Below are positions 20,473 to 31,151 of a DNA stretch of 64,000 nt, one piece after another. Numbering within the stretch: the stretch's first letter is position 1; each line of letters starts with the position of its first letter. The translations under genes and the position numbers were made by a program. Source of the DNA: Isoetes taiwanensis (lineage: Eukaryota; Streptophyta; Lycopodiopsida; Isoetales; Isoetaceae); the NCBI GenBank assembly GCA_021234155.1, contig JAJEKV010000103.1, forward strand, positions 3,412,001-3,476,000, read 5' to 3'. The notes under the pieces were generated by a model that saw only the letters and a program-made list of their open reading frames with translations, was not told where the DNA came from and did no database searches.

Positions 20473-22271
20473 ATGCCAATACAAGGTGAAGAAAGCACAA
20501 AAAGACAAAGAAAAAGGATGACTGAGGCTGAAAGATTAAGGAAAGAATTGGAAGACAAAGGCATTGAAATCAATGAGCTTGGAAGAGAAGAAGATGGGAA
20601 AAGTAAGATATTGGAAATACTTGATGAAGAAACAGCTCCAGCTTTAATGGCAGTATTGGAGAGTAATGTACCACTAACATATGAAGAAGCCATGAAAAAT
20701 GAAAACAGCAAGCAATGGGAAAAGGCAATGTCAGAAGAAATGCAAGCATTTATAAGGACTGAAACATATGAAGTGGTGAATAAACCAGAAAACAGAAATA
20801 TTGTGGGGAATAAGTGGCTATTCAAAATAAAGGAATTGCCCAATGGAGAAAGGAAATTTAAGGCAAGGCTTGTGGCTCAGGGTTTTTCCCAGCAAGAGGA
20901 AGTGGATTATAATGACACTTATTCGCCAATAGTGAAAATGGCAAGCATAAGAATAATGTTGACACTAGCAAATTGTTTAAATCTAGAAATTCATCATATG
21001 GACGTGAGTACTGCATTTCTCAATGCTGAATTAGAAGAAGAAATATTCATGAGACTTCCAAAAGGTTTTGAAGAAAAAGAAGGGAAGATTTGGAAGCTAA
21101 AGAAAGCGGTTTATGGGCTTAAACAATCACCCAGAGCTTGGTATAAGGGCATGGACAAGTATTTGTTGGAGCAGGGATTTATGAAATTAAATAGAGATGG
21201 AAACTTGTACATCTTCAAACAAGGGAGCAGTTTTGCTTAATAGCTCTATATGTTGATGATTGTGTAATGTTTTCAAATAATGTAGAGTGCTTGGGAATTT
21301 GCAAAAATCTGCTGAAATCCAGGTTTAAGATGACTGACTTAGGTGAGTTGAAGAAATTTTTGGGAATAAAAGTCATGAGGAATCGAGAGGATAAGGTTAT
21401 AAGTCTCAGCCAAGCAGATTATGTACAAGGTATTCTAGAAAGATTCAATATGACAGAATGTAATATTGCAAATACACCACTAGTACCTGGTCACAAGATC
21501 AGCCAGAAGATGTGTCCTAAAACAGAGGAAGAAATGCAATACATGAAAAGGGTTCCATATAGAGGTTTGATTGGATGTTTACTGCATATAGCAACAGCAA
21601 CAAGACCAGACATAGCTTTTGCAGTAAATTTGCTAAGTAGGTACAATAATAATCCTGGGAGACAACATTGGGGAGCAGCAAAACGGATTTTAAGGTATTT
21701 AAAGGGGACAATGAATTATGGGATAACTTACAGTGATAAAGGTTGTATGCTTGATGCATATGCAGATGCAGACTGGGGTGGAGACCCTGACAATAGACAT
21801 TCAACATCAGGGTACATAGTAATGATTGGAGGCAATCCAGTAAGTTCGAAGTGCAAGAAACAGAATACTGTGGCATTGTCAAGTGCAGAAGCAGAATATT
21901 CTGCTATAACTTTGGCAGCTAAGGAGATCATTTGGATAAGAAGATTAATGGAGGAGTTTGGAATTAAAAGTTCTGAACCAACAGTATTATGGTCTGACAG
22001 TGCTAGTGGAATAGCTATGACAAAGACTCCTGTGCTTCATGAAAGATCAAAGCACATAGAAATGAAACAACATTTTATTAGAGAGATGGTACAAAAGGAG
22101 ATTATATCTGTTAATTATGTGCCAACAGAAGATCAAAAGGCAGATATACTGACTAAAGCACTCAGAGAACCAAGGTATGTCAGATTAAGGGAAGAAATTA
22201 AAATACAGGATGCTGAAGCATGCACCAGACCTATTCAGGAATATTCAATGAAAGGGGAGTGTTGGAAATAG
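20473..22271 (+). pseudogene. copia reverse transcriptase and RNase H (frameshift near 21235)
   Basis: The first part (20473-21240) has NKWLFKIKELPNGERKFKAR, HHMDVSTAFLNAELEEEIFM and KAVYGLKQSPRAWY. A frameshift just before the catalytic motif moves to the frame with LIALYVDDCVMF (YVDD, about 21232-21270). RNase H follows (AYADADWGGDPDNRHSTSGY, ALSSAEAEYSA, LWSDSASGIAM, about 21750-22010). The C-terminus HERSKHIEMKQHFIRE and ADILTKAL is typical. The stop lies a few bases inside the 3' LTR; the polypurine tract GAAAGGGGAG is at 22250-22259. Confidence 0.94.
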
Positions 22272-22677
22272 ACGACCTATGCCTAAGGTGAACTATGGTT
22301 CATTGAATATTTGTGTAAATTATAGACTATGGTTTCATAGTCCTTGATTGTAAATTATACCAATTGTAGATTTCCATATGAATAGCTCGGTGAACAGTGA
22401 CACCGGCCAGATGGGTGCATAACCATGCATCTAGCCACCGACAGGAGAATCCTAAGGTGCCGATTCTTGGATCACTGCTAGGCGGTGATCCCACAATGTA
22501 TATAAGTAGAACTACAATGCAGATAGACGATCGAGCTGGTTGTTTCGATCATTCAAAGTTGATCGTGTGAGAATATGATTTTGTTTAATGATTAATGTTT
22601 AAGTTCATATTTGTGTATGACATGTACATTGAGTATTGAATGAAATAGGAAGTTAATAGTTACTTGAATTCCTTTCA
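22260..22677 (+). repeat. 3' LTR of the copia element
   Basis: 418 bp, nearly identical to the 5' LTR, and followed by the duplicated target GATCC. Confidence 0.96.
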
Positions 22678-22682
22678 GATCC

Positions 22683-22877
22683 AAGACATCCAGTCAACTG
22701 AAGAGAGAATGATGGTAACTCGGGTTCTTTGCCTTTAGGATCCATTCTAAACAAAGAACTATTAGATAATATTACAAGAAATATAACACTCCAACTAAAA
22801 GACATGACTGTCTCCATGTTTCTACACTGGAATCTTAAACTCGAAACCTCTGAAACCTCAAACCTGAAACCGAACAT
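22683..22877 (-). pseudogene. Unidentified host-like open frame, upstream part
   Basis: This is the 5' portion of the minus-strand frame whose continuation is at 17292-17564. A plausible start is the ATG at 22745 (MDPKGKEPELPSFSLQLTGC), although the frame is open further upstream to about 22877. Removing the copia element and one GATCC copy joins the two pieces in frame. The product is unknown. Confidence 0.45.
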
Positions 22878-23383
22878 CAGACGACTCCCAGCAACTCAAA
22901 CCTTAAACCGAACCTCAGACGACTCCCAACAACACAGAAATTACCAAGAACTTGAAATATCTTCCAAAAAACAAATGCAAGATCAAACACCTGCAAGATT
23001 CAACAGAAAACACAGTTAGAAGAAGCATATAAAAGAAAAAGTAAAAAAAAAACAAACAAACACCTAAAAGCTTTGCACAAAGCTTAAGTCGGCCGATCCT
23101 GGCCTAGCGCCTCCAGAATCGTCGTCCAAACCAAAATGCAAGCCGTCAGGCGACCTGGCGCCTCAAAAAACGTCCTCGACGAAGGTCTCGCCGGAGAAGA
23201 CGTGGCGAAAAAAAGGGAATTACAGAAAAAAAGGGACCACCTGCGGGTTTCCACTCTGAAACCGCCAGGTCATGAACTTTCCCCCACACTAAAACGTTAG
23301 GACTGAGAAAGTAAAGGATATACGCCAACCAAATCAACTTGACTTAGCACTTAAAAGTCTGCAAAAATAGCCGATGCTAGTGA
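22878..23383. other. Non-coding region upstream of the interrupted frame
   Basis: It includes an A-rich stretch near 23030-23065 and a GC-richer part at 23090-23290 that could be the 5' untranslated region or promoter of the minus-strand gene. No firm signal is seen. Confidence 0.3.
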
Positions 23384-23603
23384 CTTAGACAATATTCAAG
23401 AAAAGTTCTGGTATGTAGTGCCCCTGAAAGCAAGGCCATTAACCAAATATATACAATATAGTCAAATTTTATGAAAAACCTTTGACAAATGTCAAATAAT
23501 ATACATACACAGGGACATGCATCAAATATAACCACTTTATAACAACCCATGAATTATTAGTTGACTTTGAGAAGGGAAAGGCAAGAAATGAGCCAAAGAA
23601 AGC
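23384..23603 (+). repeat. First unit of a tandem duplication
   Basis: This 220-bp unit begins CTTAGACAATATTCAAG and ends AGCCAAAGAAAGCC. The second unit starts at 23604, is split by a Helitron after 23665, and resumes at 26566-26702. The first unit therefore preserves the empty Helitron target (ATATACAA|TATAGTC near 23460). Confidence 0.85.
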
Positions 23604-23665
23604 CTTAGACAATATTCAAGAAAAGTTCCGGTATGTAGGCAAGGCCATTAACCAAATATATACAA
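23604..23665 (+). repeat. Second tandem unit, left piece
   Basis: It matches the start of the unit at 23384 up to ATATACAA, where the Helitron begins. Confidence 0.85.
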
Positions 23666-26565
23666 CTAGTAATGGTGCCCAGCGTTGCTGGGCATAAGTT
23701 GACAGGTGGTAAATATTTTGGTATGCAATAATAATCCATTTTATAATTTTACTCTAACCAAACTTTACAAAGGTTTAACAACACTATAAAGAAATATTTA
23801 AAAGAGTATATGTTGGGGTTGAGAACTTATAATACGTTAGAGTTAACAATATATTAAGTTTGCCCTCATTTTTTTGTCCCTGATTGTCTTTGTTTGACCC
23901 TATATATTAAGTTTGCCCTCGTTTTTTTGTCCCTGATTGTCTTTGTTTGTCCCTGATTGTCTTTTTAGTCATCGTAAGTCGAACCTGATTGTTTTTGTTT
24001 GTCCCTGATTGTCCTTTTAGTCATCATAAAGTCCAATTCAATTGAATATCTTTTTAGTCATCATAAAGTCGAATTCAATTGAATATCGTGGTCCGAGTTA
24101 TGCGTTGCTAGGCATAACTCAAAAACTTGCACATGATAAGACAACAATGACACAGAGGTGTTACTCCAGTTATTGCAACCCCTCCCTCTTTCCCTTCATG
24201 TTGGTATTAGTAGACGTTGTGCCATTATTCCATCCAAGACTTTAGAGTTTGCAAATGAACGACGACTATACATGATGATACTGTGTGCTTTTGGCCTAGA
24301 TGTCAATGTTTTCATCTTATGCCTTAGGGCTACGCCTTGGTTCATTGTCTCCGAAGAGTTTTGTTCGGGTAGTCCTTTATATCATTTCTTTTCATTTAGA
24401 TTCATTTTGCTTTCATTTCTTTTCCATTTTCTTTGAAGCCAGTCTCTTGGTCATTGCTAAATTGAAAAGCTTGAGTACACAAATACGATGGCGGCATTGA
24501 ATTCGTTGAATGTTTTTGAATTTTAGTAATTGCTCTTAAAGAATTTGACCTTGATGCCCACCTTAAAGAGCTTGAAAGAAGTTAAGCAACAAACCTAAAA
24601 TATAGGCTGCCAAGCTTTCCCATCTTCTTAATCTTCACAACCCTTAAGTTATAAGACATAAAAACATTAATCCAAGTCTAAACTATAGAGATTGTGCCGC
24701 TTTTTGTTGTTGCCAATTTCAGATCCGGACATCAAAGTATGAGCAAGTTCCATCGCCGATATTGTTGTCTTAGTGTAAGAATTCAGCTGCCGCTAGTTCC
24801 AACTATCATTATCCTGTCACATTTGAAAATAAAACTCGGTAATAAGAATGCCTGCTCATGTCACAAAAACACATCATCGGACTCTTCTCTTTCGATAATG
24901 AGAAACACAATGAGAAGCACATGTATGCCTTCATTTTTGCCAATGCAATTAATGCATCAAAAAGTAATTATTTCCTGTTCATGCTATTACAATGCCAACC
25001 GATTAATAAACTCATAGAGACATCCTTACTTCTTGTAAGGTGCCAAGAACTTAAAAATAAACTAAAAATCCGTTAAGTTGTTCACATTTGGATGTTGGAA
25101 CACGAAAGTCCAATTCCCTGCAGAAACCGAATGTCAAAGACTCAAATGGAACACCAAGTCCAATGCCCCAAGTAGAAAATCAATGTCAACAAAGACTCAA
25201 ATATTACAAAAACCTCAATGAAAAAATAAAACATTTATGAGATGAGAAAATTTTACCTAAATGCCGTGATTATAGAGGATCTTTGGTCAGGAAGGATCTT
25301 CTCTCAAATTCATTGGGGATATGGAATGGTCAAGATATGTAATATCCTCAGATTTGTTTCATCCCCGCCTTTATGAGTATTTTAAGAGCATGTAGCGTAG
25401 ATAACAAATTGCAGAATTCACTTGCAAGGCACATGGGGTCAGAACGATTGAGCTAAATCTGCTTTTGGATATTTTCTAGCCTTGCTTTTCAAATATTTTA
25501 ATGCATGTATGGACTGCAGAGGTCTCAGATTCTTGTGCAAACATGAAAGTGCAAGAATTTACAGATTTGCAAGGCATATGAGATATGCTAGGAATGAAGT
25601 TATAGTCAGCTAGCTCATTGCATGAGACCTCTTCTTGGTAACAATGACATTGAATGACAAATGCACTCAAACTACCGGACGTAAGCTTTCACATGTGTTT
25701 TAGGCTCCTTAGTGAAATCCAAGAACAAATGCAGGAGCGAGATGAAAGATCACTCCAGTTCATAAGCTTATGGCTTGTGTAAATCTATAAGCATCGGCTT
25801 CAAAATCGGTGCAGGTAAATCGTGGAACTCACTGTGTAAATCCGTAAGCTTTCACTTAAACCGACCTGTGTAAATCATGGCTTGGCATAAAGGACAAATC
25901 ACGTAACGAATTTACTTCAACCGACTGTGTAAATCGTGGTCCGCATATAGAGCAAAAAGAATTACATGACTTCATTAGGGTCTTCACGGGGTCTTATGTC
26001 CCCGTGGCCCAAAGCTAAGACTTCCGCCATAGTTACGCCCGAGCTCTCACGCTAAAGATCGACGATCCACGACCCGGGTTTGCTTTCTTTAATAGCTGTA
26101 GAAATTACCAGATCTATGAGTTCATGAGCATCATCCAAGTTATTAATCACAGTCTGCACCAAATTTACCATGCATCAGAATCTCTAAAGCAAAATTTAGA
26201 GGCTAGAAAAATGGAAAAAACACCATGAGAAACTACTATGATCAATTAATGATACCTGCATGTAGATAATGGGTTGGAAGCATCGGAGTTCTTGGGTGAA
26301 ATCCGGCATAATCATTGGAGTTAGGCCATAGCCGGAAGCGGCTCTGCTTCTTCTTTCTTTCTTACGCTGTTGCATCTATAGATACGTGCTTTGCTTACTG
26401 GTGTTACTGCCGCCCTAGCTCGAAGGTGCCCTCGCTAACCCTAGCCAAAAAAAAAAACCTAGAATCTTACGTGGCGTCATCTCTTCCATTGATTTCATCA
26501 AATCTGGGCCGTCGAAAATTTTAGGGTTTTATGCACGACATACACTAAAACTTTATAAAAAAGGA
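23666..26565 (-). mobile_element. Helitron, apparently non-autonomous, 2.9 kb
   Basis: On the minus strand the 3' end is at 23666: a hairpin GCCCAGC-AAC-GCTGGGC followed by ACCATTACTAG, the CTRR-type Helitron terminus, then host T. The 5' end reads TCCTTTTTTATAAAG, with host A before it, at 26565. Insertion between A and T without target duplication is confirmed by the uninterrupted tandem unit at 23384. No Rep or helicase domain is seen inside. A partial copy of the terminal hairpin (GCGTTGCTAGGCATAACTC) is at about 24101. Short motifs like CTGTGTAAATCGTGG recur at 25776-25945. Confidence 0.85.
23851..24089 (+). repeat. Degenerate tandem repeats inside the Helitron
   Basis: Words such as TTTTTTGTCCCTGATTGTC and TTTTTAGTCATCATAAAGTC recur two to four times each, nested at periods of about 20-55 bp. 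No coding potential. Confidence 0.75.
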
Positions 26566-26702
26566 TGTAGTCAAGTTATATCAAAAACCTTTGACAAATG
26601 TCAAATAATATCCATACACAGGGACATAACCACTTTATAACAACCCATGAATTATTAGTTGACTTTGAGAAGGGAAAGACAAGAAATGAGCCAAAGAAAG
26701 CC
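26566..26702 (+). repeat. Second tandem unit, right piece
   Basis: It matches 23461-23603 with some divergence (CCTTTGACAAATGTCAAATA to AATGAGCCAAAGAAAGCC) and completes the unit split by the Helitron. Confidence 0.85.
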
Positions 26703-26850
26703 TTACGGGAGGACAAAGGAAAGTGGCAAGATTGGCAAAGCGACTTCATAGGTTCTTTCTTTGAGGCTTTTTATAGACAAACTAAAATGGGAGGACAAAG
26801 CGAATTCACAAGATTGGCAAAGCGACTTCATAGGTTTTTTCTTTCTTAAA
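26703..26850 (+). repeat. Short tandem duplication
   Basis: GGGAGGACAAAG...AGATTGGCAAAGCGACTTC ATAGGTT occurs twice, starting at about 26707 and 26790. The copies differ by small indels. The open frame across it is repeat-driven and not taken as a gene. Confidence 0.7.
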
Positions 26851-27043
26851 GAAAGACTAAAAACTTGCAGGTTTATTGATGATGTTTCTTGGGTAAGCAT
26901 ATGCTTCATAGATAAACATGAACTAAGAGACTAAGCCTTCATTATAAAATAACTGGCTATTTGCGCATGGTTTTATTTGTGGGCTATTTTCTATTTTTTT
27001 ATTAATAAATTGCCGAGATATCTATTGTATCCGCCTATATTAA

Positions 27044-27340
27044 AATCCCCCTTTTGTTTGGGTGCATATTCACACGGGGGGTGACGTAGGGCAGCGAGAG
27101 CCCCTGTAATTATGTTTTGCACGTACAAAATCAACACCATATAGTATATTGCCTGAAATCTTATAGTATTTTGCAAATCTTGTTATACAGTATAAGTAAT
27201 TCTATACATCCATACCCCACAAACGAGGAACTTTGTGTACGGTGTAGATTAAGGAATAAGGGGCGAATATGTCTATCCAACAGCTCTCGATGCCCGGAGT
27301 CACCCCCCGTGTGAATATGCACCCAAACAAAAGGGGGATT
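27044..27340. mobile_element. MITE with 42-bp perfect inverted ends and TTAA duplication
   Basis: The 297-bp element begins AATCCCCCTTTTGTTTGGGT and ends with its reverse complement. The inverted repeats are perfect for 42 bp and continue imperfectly to about 58 bp (GCGAGAGC). TTAA flanks it at 27040-27043 and 27341-27344. TTAA targets are typical of piggyBac-, Kolobok- and some Sola-type transposons; which one applies here is not known. No coding region. Confidence 0.88.
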
Positions 27341-27344
27341 TTAA

Positions 27345-28265
27345 TTTTAAGGTGTGTAATGTAATGGTTTGTGTTATACGTTAAAATTTTTTTTGCCCCT
27401 TCGGGGCCAAAAACAAACAACATTACATCACACTTGGATGATAGAAAGATAATTTAATACGTGAAGCAACAACAATTGAGATTTGGAACCATCGTGTTGT
27501 AGTTTGAAGATATAATCTTGAATCGCACGTTTAATTCTAAAGAACATGTAAGAGATTCACCTCAAATGAGGCTTCAGCATTGAAAACCTCATAATGAGTC
27601 ATTCCAAAAGGTTTTGGAGACAAACATGCAGTTTGTATGGGTCCATATGAGAAACTTCAAACTGCAATACATATTATGACTGCCCAGAGAATACACATCA
27701 TGGTACGAGTTGATTACACTGCAAATAACTCAAACAAGCTGGGAATGAGTTGAATATGTTGCATAAGATAACAGGCTGGTCAATTGAAGAAAAATAATGC
27801 TCGAAGCTTCATTGCTGCATTTAGGATGTCTTCATAATACGATGCCCTCATAATTCCAAATCATGTAACATTCTGCAAAATATGGATACAGGAACTTTCA
27901 AAGGACATCTGCACCAAAATGGAGGACTGAACCTTCATTCTTGTACTCTGTTACTCTGCGTCTTTATAATGCACTTGGAGATTTGATGACACGTGCACAA
28001 AAGCGATGAGAATTTCCTTCATTTTGATGGACTGCCATATCGTCATAGGCAGCATTACATAGTGACAAATTTGCTACACAATTCTGCATCATGGTATGAG
28101 TTGAATACACTGCAAGCAAGCTGCGAATGAGTTGAACATGATGCATAAGATAACAAGAGACCAATCAGATAAATAATAGCTGCTGACTTATTTGCCAAGT
28201 TATCATATTTTTAAAAAAGACAATCACCATATGAAGCGAATATAATAAAAGGCTTAAAGCATCAC
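27345..28265. other. Non-coding region with a diverged repeat pair
   Basis: Two similar segments, about 27695-27800 and 28088-28190, share words such as TCATGGTA, GAGTTGA, ACACTGCAA and TGCATAAGATAACA. Nothing else is recognised. Confidence 0.5.
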
Positions 28266-28608
28266 CTGACAGATAACAATATCATCTGGGCTAGTATTAT
28301 TGTGTAGCTTCTGATGCCATTCCTCCATCATACCACCTTTGCAATCATTATTCCGTTGCAACGATATTTTTGATATAGGACTGTTAATTCTCAACATTCT
28401 CTCAATGAAAACATACCAAAGGTTACCAGACTAAAAGCTCACCTGAACAACCAAAATTTCATCACGTAGTATACGCTGCCCCACATCACCTGCTGCACCC
28501 CTTCCAACTGTACTCATAATAAACCTAATAATTTCTCGATTTTCTGGTTGTTCTTTATATGTTTCTGTAAGTAGTCCTGTTAATCTTTCTTGAGCTGCAC
28601 TAATTTCC
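28266..28608 (-). pseudogene. GWD1: Glucan water dikinase (GWD1/R1) gene fragment, two exons
   Basis: On the minus strand, exon 28443-28608 encodes a stretch ending MSTVGRGAAGDVGQRILRDE and ILVVQ, with donor CAG|GTGAGC. Exon 28266-28355 encodes RNNDCKGGMMEEWHQKLHNN and TSPDDIVICQ, with donor CAG|GTGATG. These sequences are diagnostic of alpha-glucan water dikinase, the plastid enzyme that phosphorylates starch at glucose C6. The fragment looks dead: an extra codon (Leu) splits the conserved QRIRDE, the acceptor before the second exon reads GCAA instead of GCAG, and no other exons are recognised nearby. It is a pseudogene relic or a captured fragment. Confidence 0.8.
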
Positions 28609-29585
28609 CTAGTAACGGTAATATACAGAAAAAGCAACAGATTTTAAATAGGAAGAGGAGCATTAAGGGGTACGAATGAACAGCAGAAGATCACACAAGG
28701 TGGGCTTTTGTGGGTTTGGATAGCATGAAGCATAGCCCGATTTTGCTGAAGCAAGGCAGAAACAGAGATGCATGTTGGGGCGAGCCCCAGAGGCAAAGCA
28801 ACGGAAGTGTTTTCTTTTCTTAGGGTTTGCTGGTTTCACTGAAGCATGGCAGAAGTAGAGATAGTGGCTGAAGCATCGCCAAAGAGCTGTTCGTTCGATG
28901 TGAAGACAAAGCAATAAGAAGCAAGAAACATATAGGAAACGAGAAACAAAAACAGAGTGAAGAAGAAAAAGCAGAGTTAGGTATCCGGCATTTTGATGCC
29001 TAATGTTTGATGCGCACAATTTTTCCTTCCCCTCCAAAAAGAAATCATTGTCCTAAACGAAACCAAAAACAAGAATGAAGAGCATAACAAAAGCTATGAT
29101 CTCATACCGATACCGATATGTAGCAACAATGCACTTCGCCAGCAAGAGAAATCGAGAAGACAAAATCCAGAGGACAAAATTTTTGGGGTTTGATGCATAT
29201 GAATGCAATATTGATAACAACAACCGTTAGATTGTTTAAGCTAATCCAAATCAACGGTCCAAAAATGACGCACTCTAGAAATACTATTTAGTACGTCCCA
29301 ACGAATACAACACCAAAATCATAGGAAAACCATGTCAAAAAGCGTATAAAACTACAAAAAAACCCCCTGTTATTATGCTACATATTGCAGTTTGATGAGT
29401 GCCCAAATGAGGATTCAAAACTTTCAAGATGCTCCTAAATCAACAATATAAGGCCAAGAATTGAATGGTTGTTGCTCAGAGTTACAGTCATTTCTTTAAG
29501 CACTATCAGATCCACCGGGGGATGCACTTAGTAAAAAAGGGGTATGGACATCTGCGTTCGAAAGGTGCCCAAAGACATCCCTAGT
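28609..29585. other. Non-coding region
   Basis: Open frames on the minus strand near 28663-29037 lack recognisable domains. The left end of the putative inversion is at 29585/29586. Nothing else is supported. Confidence 0.4.
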
Positions 29586-30035
29586 CTGATCCTGCTGAAG
29601 ACTGCTGCTACTCGAAGATCTGTTGTGCAATGGCGGCTTTTCAGAGCTTGGCAATGCGAATTAGGGTCTGACTTGGGCGGAATGGCTCAAGGAAACCCTA
29701 AATGCGAGAGAATGAAAGGAGCTCAAGGAAAACCCTAATGTGAAAGAAGAAAAAGGGTTTAGGGTCTAAGGGGAGAGCCCTTATATAGAAACCCTTAGGG
29801 TTAGGTTAGAAATTGGCCAAATGGGGTTTTTCCATTTGGCAATGGAGTCCATGGGGTTTATAGTTGTGTATGTTTATTAAACATGCACAACATTCGAGGT
29901 TGCCCCCTAGGTGCAACTCTTGCCCCCTAGGTGCATCCTTTTACGGCTCTCAAGTACATGTCATTCGTGACATGTACATGTGACGTGGCAGTATAATATA
30001 TGTATTCGGATCGTATATTATGCTGGAATGTCACA
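29586..30035 (-). repeat. First third of a gypsy LTR (LTRa), minus strand
   Basis: Reading the minus strand from 30035, TGTGACATTCC and the next 450 bp match the start of the element 2 3' LTR (57543-57990), including the TATA-like CTATATAAGGGC. The match stops at CAGCAGGATCAG. The remainder of an LTR of this family begins, on the plus strand, at 45033. Together they make one LTR lacking about ten bases, which suggests an inversion. The LTR lies in the ParB-like gene and supplies an artificial 3' extension and stop to its frame. Confidence 0.88.
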
Positions 30036-31100
30036 CTTGGGTTGTTCTTTTCCTTGTACAGTCGCCTTCTGGCTTTAAAGCTGTGGTTTCCCCCCAAGAC
30101 ATAGTGCGTGTAGGTTTCTGTATTTTCCCTGTCATAGTCTTGGGGGGTTGTGCACTGCTCCCTTTCAACAAGGACTACAATAGGTGCCACATGAGCATTT
30201 GGATTGCTCCTTATTCTGTCCTTCAAGTTCCTTAAGTGATCTGCGTAGATTTTTCGAACCTGAAGTGGGCGTTCACCAGCTTCATTTTTAGGGGGCAGCC
30301 TCATGCATGTTACTAGAAGATGAATCACCCCTTGTACAAATTTTTCCCTGTTTATTACCTCCATTCTTTCGAAGGTCTTATCAAGTTTTTTCTCCTTTAT
30401 TGCAATCTTGGGTACTTTTCCTTTTCCCTTTCTTTTCTTTGTGCTTTCCTTGGGGAGCTCTACTATTTCAAGCTGCTGTGCTTTTCTTTTTTTTGGTTCC
30501 TTAGCAGCTATGGTGTCTCTTGGCCTGCTAAGTTTTTTGGGCTGCTCTTTGAGCTCCTCCTCTACTTCTTCCTCGGAACCTCCGTCCTTGTCCTGCCCAG
30601 AACTACTAGCAGAAGGAGATTCTTCAGCTTCTTCCTCATCGGACTCACTAACAGGAAAGTCCTCGCTCTGACTGGAACAAATCTGCCTAATAATGGAAGC
30701 TAGGCTTTGTTTGTTCCGGTAATGGGAGATATACCTGTTCAGTGCCTGTGGTTGCACACTGACAATTCTGAAGCTCGCAATGTCCACCACAATGTAGCCC
30801 TGGGAGGCCTTGAAAGATAGCCTCCCCACTTGACCTCCTTGCCTGGCAACCTCATAAACATCTTTGATTGTCCTAAGGTTGACAAACTCGGAGTCGGCGT
30901 AGCGTTTATTTCCAGGGCTTTTGCAAACGTGAAAAAAGGTCAGCGTGCTGTACTTATCGCCTGCACCTCTGATTACGAACCACTGTGTTTGAAAATTTTC
31001 ATAAACTGCAGGCTCATCTGTGTCCTTAGTCTGCTTCATTGGATGTGGCCGTTGGACCAGCTTAAGCACTTTCTTTGGTGCTTTCCTGCTTCCTTCTTGC
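30036..31100 (-). pseudogene. ParB/sulfiredoxin-fold domain protein, cut at its 3' end by an LTR
   Basis: The minus-strand frame can be followed from an acceptor-like CTCTGGCAG|GC at 31100 to the LTR at 30036. The last 30 or so codons of the open frame come from the LTR and end at 29927. The N-terminal 130 residues (counted from the codon at 31069) are unassigned, an acidic Ser/Glu linker lies at 135-175, and a Lys-rich stretch at 180-235. Residues about 265-341 look like a ParB-type domain: PLQVRKIYADHLRNLKDRI, HVAPIVVLVE, then YVLGGNHSFKARRRLY, where GGNHxFKA matches the conserved GxHR box. ParB folds bind palindromic DNA, and some are linked to DNA methyltransferases in bacteria and phages. 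Palindromes lie just upstream (31152-31731). The missing C-terminus may have held more domains. Confidence 0.65.
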
Positions 31101-31151
31101 CTGCCAGAGTAATGTTTAAAACAATACTGTCACGAGTAGAAAAGGAAAATG

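Larger units (their letters stand above)
17570..22677 (+). mobile_element. Complete Ty1/copia retrotransposon
   Basis: Two 418-bp LTRs (17570-17987 and 22260-22677), both starting TGTTGGAAATAG, differ at only four positions by eye. The target duplication GATCC is at 17565-17569 and 22678-22682. A primer-binding site and polypurine tract are present, and the order gag, protease, integrase, reverse transcriptase, RNase H is that of copia. Two in-frame stops, two frameshifts and a changed integrase active-site residue make this copy inactive despite its young LTRs. Confidence 0.97.

Noticed and set aside
24042-25076. Open frames within the Helitron as captured genes
   Set aside because: None shows a recognisable domain or splice-bounded coding stretch.
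28663-29037. Minus-strand 124-codon frame
   Set aside because: Low complexity and no domain; the codons give no sign of selection and no splice context is evident.
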